Below, piece by piece: positions 1 through 5,232 of a stretch of DNA of 5,232 nt. This DNA is from JBFMFE01 sp040752295 (GTDB lineage Bacteria > UBP15 > UBA6099 > JBFMBQ01). Made by a program: the position numbers and the translations under genes. The first letter of the stretch is position 1. Each line of letters opens with the position of its first letter. The DNA is taken from positions 1-5,232 of the forward strand of contig JBFMFE010000114.1 of the NCBI GenBank assembly GCA_040752295.1, read 5' to 3'. Under the pieces are notes generated by a model, which worked only from the letters and a program-made list of their open reading frames with translations, was not told the origin of the DNA and did not search any database.

Positions 1-2
1 CC

Positions 3-41
3 GTGCGGATAGCGGGAGAACCGGAGGCAGCCGCGTCATGA
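3..41 (+). CDS. Possible 3' end of an upstream gene, overlapping the cooC start
   Basis: One frame is open from the left edge and reads VRIAGEPEAAAS before a TGA at 39-41. That stop overlaps the cooC start codon as ATGA, the usual geometry of translationally coupled operon genes. Twelve codons are too few to identify a product, and another frame (stop at 10-12, ending Pro-Cys-Gly) could equally be the end of the upstream gene. The cooC frame itself is also open to the edge but contains no ATG, GTG or TTG before 38. Wood-Ljungdahl genes such as acsC, acsD or acsE would be natural neighbours, but nothing in these residues shows that. Confidence 0.3.
   Translation: MRIAGEPEAAAS
23..27 (+). promoter_or_regulatory. 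Ribosome binding site of cooC
   Basis: GGAGG lies 10 bases before the ATG at 38. This supports the start that gives the N-terminus MKIAVSGKGGSGKTT, as expected for the family. If the upstream frame ending at 39-41 is real, the site lies inside its last codons, which would fit coupled translation. Confidence 0.6.
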
Positions 42-793
42 AAATCGCCGTCTCGGGCAAGGGTGGAAGCGGGAAGACAACGATCACGGCGGTCTTCGCG
101 TTCCTTTTGAGGGACATGGGCAGGCGGGTCCTTGCGGTTGACGCCGACCCCGACGCCAATCTCGCACTCACGCTCGGTTTCCCCGACCCCGGCGCGATCA
201 AGCCGATCTCCGAGATGAAAAACCTCATACGCGAGCGCACGGAGACGGACGGGGAATCGTCCGGCATGTTCTTCAAGATGAACCCGCGCGTGGACGACGT
301 CCCCGATTCCCTCGGCGCGGAGCACGAGGGTATCAGGCTCATCCACCTGGGCGCCATACGAAAGGGCGGAGGCGGGTGCGCCTGTCCGGAGAACGTCTTC
401 ATGCGCGCGCTCCTGTCGCACCTCATACTCGAGCGCGACGACGCCGTGCTCGTTGACATGCCCGCCGGCGTCGAGCACCTCGGACGCGGAACGGCGGCGG
501 CGGTTGACCTGCTGCTCGCCGTCACTGAACCCTCGCCCCAGAGCATACAGACCACTCACCGCATCCGCGCGCTCGCCGCCGACCTCAAAATCAAAAACGT
601 GCGGGCGCTCGGGAACAAGGTGCGCGACGAAAACGACAGGAAATTCATCGCAGGGAACTCCCCCCTCGAAACCCTCGGCTATCTCCCCTTCGATCCATCC
701 CTCGCGGGAACCGGCGCCCTCAACCCCTCTGCCACGTTCGTTGACGAGGCGCGGATGGTTCTTTATAAAATGGACGGCGTTTTAACCAAATGA
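38..793 (+). CDS. cooC: CooC/AcsF-type nickel-insertion ATPase for CODH/ACS
   Basis: This is a cytoplasmic P-loop ATPase of the MinD/ParA (SIMIBI) class. The family uses ATP-driven dimer changes to deliver Ni to carbon monoxide dehydrogenase, or to acetyl-CoA synthase in the AcsF subtype. Its 251 residues match the usual length. Residues 7-15 (GKGGSGKTT) form the deviant Walker A motif, with signature Lys8 and P-loop Lys13. DADPDAN at 35-41 is the switch I region, and the Asp at 140 in DMPAGVEHLGRG is Walker B/switch II. Cys114-Ala-Cys116 is the CxC motif that binds Ni at the dimer interface in characterised CooC. The C-terminal part (about 155-245) carries the usual EPSPQSIQTT and GNKV segments; GNKV is the nucleotide-base contact in related ATPases. 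The gene ends 15 bases before cooS, implying one transcript. Whether it serves CooS, AcsB or both cannot be read from the sequence. Confidence 0.95.
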   Translation: MKIAVSGKGGSGKTTITAVFAFLLRDMGRRVLAVDADPDANLALTLGFPDPGAIKPISEMKNLIRERTETDGESSGMFFKMNPRVDDVPDSLGAEHEGIRLIHLGAIRKGGGGCACPENVFMRALLSHLILERDDAVLVDMPAGVEHLGRGTAAAVDLLLAVTEPSPQSIQTTHRIRALAADLKIKNVRALGNKVRDENDRKFIAGNSPLETLGYLPFDPSLAGTGALNPSATFVDEARMVLYKMDGVLTK

Positions 794-795
794 TC

Positions 796-802
796 GGGGA
801 GG
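796..802 (+). promoter_or_regulatory. Ribosome binding site of cooS
   Basis: GGGGAGG lies 6 bases before the ATG at 809 and directly after the cooC stop. It is the strongest and best spaced of the three sites in this operon and fixes the cooS start. The 15-base gap leaves no room for a separate promoter. Confidence 0.75.
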
Positions 803-808
803 CGAAAA

Positions 809-2746
809 ATGTCAGATTCAACTGATTGTCTGGTGTGTCAGGCGACGCAGAGACTTTTAGACTGCGCGCACGAGGCGGAGATTAAAACCGCCTTCGACAG
901 GCGCCAGGATCAGAAAGGCTGTCCTTTCGGCGACGAGGGACTGTGCTGCCGCCTGTGCAACATGGGGACGTGCAGGATCAGCCTCAAGAAACCCGACGTC
1001 CGCGGGGTGTGCGGAGCGGACGCACACACCATCGCCGCGCGCAATTGGGCGCGGATGGTCTGCGCGGGCGCGTCAGCCCACTCGGACCACGGGCGCGAGG
1101 TCGCGAAAGTCCTCCTCAAAACCGCACAGGGCAAAATAGAGGGCTACAAGGTCAAGGACTACGTCAAGCTCAACCTGCTTGCCGGCGTGTACGGCGTGGC
1201 GGCGAACGGCAAAACCGTCAATCAAATGGCGGAAGAAGTCGCCCGCAAATGCCTTGCCGAGTTCGGCAGCCAGGATGGCGAACTCATGATGGCGAGGCGC
1301 GCGCCCGCCAAGCGGCAGGAACTCTGGCGCAAGACCGGACTCTTCCCCCGCGGCGTAGACATGGAAATCGTCGAGATGATGCACCGCACGCACATGGGCA
1401 CGGACCAGGACTACAGGAACATCGTCTTCGGCTCCATGCGCGCAGCCCTCGGCGACGGCTGGGGCGGCTCGATGATCGCCACAGAGCTTCAGGACGTCCT
1501 CTTCGGCACGCCAAGACCCGTCAGAAGCACCGTCAACCTCAACACCCTCAAGGACGACCACGTCAACATCGTCATCCACGGCCACGAACCCCTCCTCTCC
1601 GAGATGATAGTCATCGCGTCGCGCAAAAAGGAACTCCTCGAGCACGCGAAATCGAAAAAAGCCGCGGGGATCAACCTCGTGGGGATATGCTGCACCGCGA
1701 ACGAGATACTCATGCGCCACGGCATCCCGCTCGCCGGCAACTTCACGCAGCAGGAACTGGCGATCGTCACCGGCGCCGTTGACGCCATGGTCGTGGACGT
1801 GCAGTGCGTGATGCAGGGACTCGCCACGGTAGCCTCGAGGTACCATACGGAACTTATCACCACGTCACGTAAGGCGAAGATAGACGGCGCGACCCACCTC
1901 GAATTCGACGAGGAGAACCCGGTCGCGACGGCGGAGGCGATCGTGCGCCGCGCCATTGACAACTTCCCCCGGCGCGGCAAGACGGTGAAAATCCCGGGCG
2001 ACCCGCTCGACCTCATCGCCGGGTTCAGCCACGAGTACATAAACTACATGCAGGGCGGACGATTCCGCTCCTCGTACCGCCCGCTGAACGACAACATCAT
2101 CAACGGGCGCGTGCTGGGCGTCGCGGGCGTTGTCGGATGCGACACGCCCGGCGTGCCCCGGCACCACTTCGACATTGACCTCGTCAAGGAATTGATCTCC
2201 AACAACGTCCTGGTCCTCCTCACCGGATGCGCCGCGCAGATCATCGCGAGGGAGGGACTCATGGTGCCCGAAGCGGCGAGAGAACAGGGCGGCACGGGAC
2301 TCGCCGAGGTCTGCGAGGCGATAGGGATACCCCCGGTGCTCCACCTGGGCTCGTGCGTGGACAACAGCCGCATACTGATCGCCGCGACGCACATGGTGAA
2401 CGAAGGCGGGCTGGGGAACGACATCTGCGACCTGCCCGCCGCCGGCTGCGCACCGGACTGGATGAGCGAAAAGGCAATCTCAATCGGCTCCTACTTCGTC
2501 GCGTCGGGCGTCTACACGGTCTTCAACCAGCGGCTCCCGATCTCCGGCAGCCAGAAGATGACCGACCTGCTCTTCAACGAACTCGAGCGGCTCGTGGGCG
2601 GAAAGTGGGCGGTGAAGCAGACCGCCGGCGAGGTCGCCGCCGCGATGATTGACCACATCGTCGCAAAACGCGACGCGCTGGGCATACAGAAAGAGCGCGA
2701 GCGGGTGCTGTACGACATGGAAATGCGCAGGAAGCTCGAGGTGTGA
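809..2746 (+). CDS. cooS: Ni,Fe carbon monoxide dehydrogenase, catalytic subunit
   Basis: The enzyme interconverts CO2 and CO with two electrons. Beside acsB it most likely makes CO for acetyl-CoA synthesis, so acsA is an equally valid name. At 645 residues it has the length of the homodimeric bacterial enzymes. Cys38 and Cys46 (Cx7C) fit the intersubunit D-cluster. Cys47, Cys50, Cys55 and Cys68 fit the B-cluster. The NiFe4S4 C-cluster ligands appear as His259 (HGHEP), Cys295 (GICCTANE), Cys333 (VDVQC), Cys444 (GVVGCDTPG), Cys474 (LTGCAAQ) and Cys516 (GSCVDNSR). Lys555 in MSEK is the conserved catalytic lysine, and His91 in AHSDHG the conserved active-site histidine. The Cx7C spacing is that of [4Fe-4S] D-clusters, not the Cx2C [2Fe-2S] type. 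Oddities: Glu97 and Lys100 stand where the classic histidine relay has two more histidines, and the stretch between Cys474 and Cys516 is short. All ligands are present, so it should be active. Confidence 0.97.
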   Translation: MSDSTDCLVCQATQRLLDCAHEAEIKTAFDRRQDQKGCPFGDEGLCCRLCNMGTCRISLKKPDVRGVCGADAHTIAARNWARMVCAGASAHSDHGREVAKVLLKTAQGKIEGYKVKDYVKLNLLAGVYGVAANGKTVNQMAEEVARKCLAEFGSQDGELMMARRAPAKRQELWRKTGLFPRGVDMEIVEMMHRTHMGTDQDYRNIVFGSMRAALGDGWGGSMIATELQDVLFGTPRPVRSTVNLNTLKDDHVNIVIHGHEPLLSEMIVIASRKKELLEHAKSKKAAGINLVGICCTANEILMRHGIPLAGNFTQQELAIVTGAVDAMVVDVQCVMQGLATVASRYHTELITTSRKAKIDGATHLEFDEENPVATAEAIVRRAIDNFPRRGKTVKIPGDPLDLIAGFSHEYINYMQGGRFRSSYRPLNDNIINGRVLGVAGVVGCDTPGVPRHHFDIDLVKELISNNVLVLLTGCAAQIIAREGLMVPEAAREQGGTGLAEVCEAIGIPPVLHLGSCVDNSRILIAATHMVNEGGLGNDICDLPAAGCAPDWMSEKAISIGSYFVASGVYTVFNQRLPISGSQKMTDLLFNELERLVGGKWAVKQTAGEVAAAMIDHIVAKRDALGIQKERERVLYDMEMRRKLEV

Positions 2747-2747
2747 C

Positions 2748-2761
2748 CCCGCGCAGGCGGG
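2748..2761 (+). promoter_or_regulatory. Small GC hairpin in the cooS-acsB gap
   Basis: CCCGC-GCAG-GCGGG is a perfect 5-bp inverted repeat with a 4-base loop, two bases after the cooS stop. No run of T follows, so it is not a convincing intrinsic terminator. It could stabilise or mark the end of the upstream message and so change the ratio of cooS to acsB. In DNA this GC-rich it may also be chance. Confidence 0.25.
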
Positions 2762-2776
2762 ATACTTTCAGCGGAC

Positions 2777-2782
2777 AGGAGG
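2777..2782 (+). promoter_or_regulatory. Ribosome binding site that decides the acsB start
   Basis: AGGAGG lies 10 bases before the ATG at 2793. The acsB frame stays open upstream to an ATG at 2649 inside cooS. The 48 extra residues that start would give are encoded mostly within cooS in a different frame, and show no likeness to ACS. This site, together with the family length, selects 2793. Confidence 0.75.
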
Positions 2783-2792
2783 CGACATCGTC

Positions 2793-5000
2793 ATGTCACA
2801 TTACATCGCCGTGAACGTCATCAAGGGAGCGCACGCCCTCGCCGACAGGGCGAAAAAGGAACTCGACAGGGCGAAGGAAAGCTTCGGCGCCGGGGCGAAA
2901 GCCGAGTTTCCCAACACGGGGTATTTCCTTCCGGTCATCTACGCCATGACGGGCGAGAAGGTGGAAAAACTCTCAGATATGGACAGAGTGATCGGGATAG
3001 TTGACGATCTTCTGCCCCCCGTCCCCGAGGGCAGACACTACCTGCCGTATCTCGGCGAGGCGCTCGACGCCGGGATGGCGACGCTGTTCTGCGACGAGAT
3101 CATCGAGGGGATAAAGTACATTGACAACGGGAAATGCCCTTACACGAAGACGACCAATCCCACCGAGGACAACCTGTGGCTGGGCGCCGCGGACGACGTC
3201 ATCATGAGGGAGCGGGGGCTGGAATTCGTTGACGGCACCGCCCCGGGCTTCGCCGCCATCGTCGGCGCCGCGCCCGACAACGGGACAGCGGTCAGAATCG
3301 CCCGCGAACTGCAGGAGAAGAACCTCTACGTCTTCATGTCCCACGACACCGACGGCAAAAACATGGCTGAACAGCTCGCCGAGGAGGACGTCCAGATGGG
3401 CTGGGAGACGCGCCTCGTCCCGTTCGGCAAGGACATCACGGCAACGGTCTTCGCCCTCGGCTTCGCCGCACGCGCCGCCATGTCCTTCGGCGGCGCCACG
3501 CCCGGCGACTTCCGCAAGGTGCTCATGTACAACAAAAACAGAATCTTCGCCTTCGTGCTCTCGTTCGGTCCCGTCAGCGATGTGCGCTTCGCGCAGGCGG
3601 CGGGCGCGATCAACTACGGGTTCCCGACCATAGCCGACACCGACATCACACAGATACTGCCCACCGGAATCTGCACCTACGAGCACGTCGTCTCCCCGGT
3701 CGGGCACGGGGAAATGGTTCAGAAAGCCATCGAGGTCAGAGGGCTGAAGGTCACCGTCCACAAAATCCCCATCCCCGTCTCCTTCGGTCCGGCATTCGAG
3801 GGCGAGCGCATACGCAAGGAGCAGATGCACGCGCAGTTCGGCGGAAACATCACCCCGGCGTTCGAGTTCGTCACGACCAGGGACATGGGCGAGGTCGAGG
3901 ACGGCAGGATCGAGGTGATCGGTCCCGAGATAGACGACGTCAAGAAAGGCTCTGCGCTGCCGCTGGGCATAGTCGCCGAGGTCGCCGGCAGAAAGATGCA
4001 GTCCGACTTCGAACCCATACTCGAACGATACGTGCACACCTTCATCAACGAAGCCCAGGGCGTGTGGCACATGGGTCAGCGCGACATCAACTGGATACGC
4101 ATCAGCGACCAGGCGAAGGAGAAGGGCTTCAAGATAGCGCACCTCGGAACCATCATACACGCCAAGTTTCACGCCGAATACAACACCATACTGGACAAGG
4201 TGCAGGTGCGCCTGTACACGAAGGAAGAGGACGTCCTGAAGCTGCGCGAGACGGCGCGCAGGGAATACGCCGCGCGCGACAGGAGGCTCGCCGGGCTTAC
4301 CGACGAGGCGGTGGACACGTTCTACTCATGCACGCTCTGCCAGTCGTTCGCCCCAACGCACGTGTGCGTGCTCACCCCGGAACGGACCGGTCTGTGCGGC
4401 GGCTACAACTGGCTCGACGGAAAAGCCGCCTTCGAGATCACGCCCACCGGTCCCAACCAGCCCATCAAAAAGAACGAAACGCTCGACGGGGTCAAGGGGA
4501 GATGGTCCGGCGTGGACGCCTTCCTGAACGAAGCCTCGCGCGGCGCGCTCACGACGTTCAACGCCTACAGCATCATGGACAACCCGATGACCTCATGCGG
4601 GTGCTTCGAGTGCATCGCCGCTCTGCTTCCCATGTGCAACGGGATTATGACCGTCAACCGCGAGTTCGCGGGCATGACTCCCTGCGGCATGAAGTTTTCA
4701 ACGCTCGCCGGCTCGGTCGGCGGCGGAAACCAGACGCCGGGCTTCGTCGGACACAGCAAGCAGTACATCGGCAGCAAAAAGTTCATCTCCGCCGACGGCG
4801 GCATAAAGCGTCTCGTCTGGATGCCCAGGGCGCTCAAGGAGGAACTCGCCGCGATGATCAACGCGCGGGGGAAAGAGGAAGGCGTCGAAAACCTGACCGA
4901 TATGATCTGCGACGAGACAATCGCCGAGACCGAGGACAAGGTGTTCGAGTTCCTTCAGGAGAAAGGGCACCCTGCCGTCTCCATGCCGTCGCTGATCTGA
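2793..5000 (+). CDS. acsB: Acetyl-CoA synthase (CODH/ACS beta subunit), bacterial type
   Basis: AcsB condenses CO, a methyl group from the corrinoid iron-sulfur protein and CoA into acetyl-CoA at the Ni-Ni-[4Fe-4S] A-cluster. The protein has 735 residues, against 729 for the Moorella thermoacetica enzyme. Rough layout by analogy: N-terminal CODH-binding domain with the CO channel to about 318, middle domain to about 485, A-cluster domain to the end. Cys513, Cys516, Cys525 and Cys535 (Cx2Cx8Cx9C) match Moorella Cys506, 509, 518 and 528. Cys602-Gly603-Cys604 matches Cys595-Gly-Cys597, which hold the distal Ni and bridge to the proximal Ni. Phe232 (MSFGG) and Phe519 (CQSF) match Moorella Phe229 and Phe512 near the A-cluster. 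The N-terminal domain separates it from archaeal CdhC. Beyond the ligands there are Cys607 and Cys631, where I recall Ala and Ser in Moorella. The gene starts 46 bases after cooS, so the two are probably co-transcribed. Confidence 0.97.
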   Translation: MSHYIAVNVIKGAHALADRAKKELDRAKESFGAGAKAEFPNTGYFLPVIYAMTGEKVEKLSDMDRVIGIVDDLLPPVPEGRHYLPYLGEALDAGMATLFCDEIIEGIKYIDNGKCPYTKTTNPTEDNLWLGAADDVIMRERGLEFVDGTAPGFAAIVGAAPDNGTAVRIARELQEKNLYVFMSHDTDGKNMAEQLAEEDVQMGWETRLVPFGKDITATVFALGFAARAAMSFGGATPGDFRKVLMYNKNRIFAFVLSFGPVSDVRFAQAAGAINYGFPTIADTDITQILPTGICTYEHVVSPVGHGEMVQKAIEVRGLKVTVHKIPIPVSFGPAFEGERIRKEQMHAQFGGNITPAFEFVTTRDMGEVEDGRIEVIGPEIDDVKKGSALPLGIVAEVAGRKMQSDFEPILERYVHTFINEAQGVWHMGQRDINWIRISDQAKEKGFKIAHLGTIIHAKFHAEYNTILDKVQVRLYTKEEDVLKLRETARREYAARDRRLAGLTDEAVDTFYSCTLCQSFAPTHVCVLTPERTGLCGGYNWLDGKAAFEITPTGPNQPIKKNETLDGVKGRWSGVDAFLNEASRGALTTFNAYSIMDNPMTSCGCFECIAALLPMCNGIMTVNREFAGMTPCGMKFSTLAGSVGGGNQTPGFVGHSKQYIGSKKFISADGGIKRLVWMPRALKEELAAMINARGKEEGVENLTDMICDETIAETEDKVFEFLQEKGHPAVSMPSLI

Positions 5001-5022
5001 ACCGCCGCCCCGGCGCGCCCGG

Positions 5023-5232
5023 CTACCGCTTCTTTATTTCGGCGAGAAGAATGGAGATGTCGTCGGCGATCCTGACCCCGCCCGCGAATCTCAGTATGTA
5101 GTCGTACAGCGCCTTCACGACCGGCTCCTGTCCCTCCGCCACTGCGCTCCTGAACCGCTGGATGAAACGCTCCTCGGAGAGCATCACGTCGGCGCTGTTT
5201 TTCTGCTCGGTGCAGCCGTCGGTGAACAGCAG
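5023..5232 (-). CDS. PP2C/SpoIIE-family serine phosphatase, C-terminal fragment
   Basis: The minus strand reads 69 codons without a break from the right edge to a TAG at 5023-5025; the start lies beyond the window. The visible part begins LLFTDGCTEQ, the TDG motif of SpoIIE/RsbU-type phosphatases (usually LLYTDGVTEA). It ends ADDISILLAEIKK, the terminal DD-I-T/S-LL strand whose aspartate helps bind the catalytic metals. These proteins usually dephosphorylate anti-sigma-factor antagonists in partner-switching pathways, often with N-terminal sensor domains that are out of view here. The gene converges on acsB with only 22 bases between the two stop codons, so it belongs to another transcription unit and gives no evidence of a link to carbon metabolism. 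The family call is good; target and signal are unknown. Confidence 0.8.
   Translation of the reverse strand: MLFTDGCTEQKNSADVMLSEERFIQRFRSAVAEGQEPVVKALYDYILRFAGGVRIADDISILLAEIKKR

Noticed and set aside
943..1846. Open frames of 257-279 codons on both strands within cooS
   Set aside because: They are low-complexity Arg/His- or Val/Asp/Glu-rich shadows of cooS without ribosome binding sites or recognisable domains.
2649..2792. In-frame upstream extension of acsB by 48 residues
   Set aside because: Most of it overlaps cooS in another frame, the residues do not resemble ACS, and the ATG at 2793 has an AGGAGG site and gives the family length.
2973..4172. Long open frame (399 codons) on the minus strand opposite acsB
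   Set aside because: It lies wholly within acsB, whose product is unmistakable. Its composition (rich in Val, Asp, Glu, Gly, Arg) is what the complement of GC-ending codons produces, and it shows no recognisable motif.
5001..5039. Possible intrinsic terminator after acsB: GC-rich stretch with the GGCGCGCC palindrome (5012-5019), then TTCTTTATTT
   Set aside because: Only short stems can form (such as GCCG with CGGC around a large loop), the T-rich part is interrupted and not adjacent, and it is coding sequence of the convergent gene.
4064..5101. Plus-strand open frame of 345 codons overlapping acsB and the convergent gene
   Set aside because: It is an Arg/His/Gln-rich frame shadow of acsB with no family features, and it runs into the phosphatase gene on the other strand.

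Overview
The window looks like the core carbonyl branch of the Wood-Ljungdahl (reductive acetyl-CoA) pathway from an anaerobic, GC-rich bacterium. Three complete plus-strand genes lie head to tail: a CooC/AcsF-type nickel-insertion ATPase (38-793), a monofunctional-type Ni,Fe carbon monoxide dehydrogenase CooS/AcsA (809-2746), and the acetyl-CoA synthase AcsB (2793-5000). A convergent gene enters from the right edge on the minus strand (5023 to the end) and reads as the C-terminus of a PP2C/SpoIIE-family phosphatase. A possible upstream gene ends at 39-41, overlapping the cooC start as ATGA.

All three enzymes keep the residues that define their families. CooC has a deviant Walker A and a CxC nickel site. 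CooS has complete D-, B- and C-cluster ligand sets. AcsB has the Cx2Cx8Cx9C cluster site plus the Cys-Gly-Cys distal-nickel site. They should work as one unit: CooC loads nickel, CooS reduces CO2 to CO, and AcsB joins CO, a methyl group from the corrinoid protein and CoA into acetyl-CoA. The cycle could also run in reverse. Genes for the corrinoid iron-sulfur protein (acsC/acsD) and the methyltransferase (acsE) are not in the window. Because a convergent gene closes the operon on the right, they would have to lie upstream or elsewhere.

The 735-residue AcsB carries the large N-terminal domain of bacterial ACS that archaeal CdhC lacks, so the host is almost certainly bacterial. The phylum cannot be settled from this window. 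Codon use is strongly GC-ending, with frequent ATA for Ile.

No gap exceeds 50 bases: 794-808 (cooS ribosome binding site), 2747-2792 (small hairpin plus acsB ribosome binding site), and 5001-5022 between the convergent genes. There are no RNA genes, mobile elements or CRISPR arrays. This is a known system, not a new one. The least expected signal is at DNA level: none of 19 Val-Asp and Ile-Asp codon pairs is written GTCGAC or ATCGAC, although GTC, ATC and GAC are favoured codons elsewhere here.
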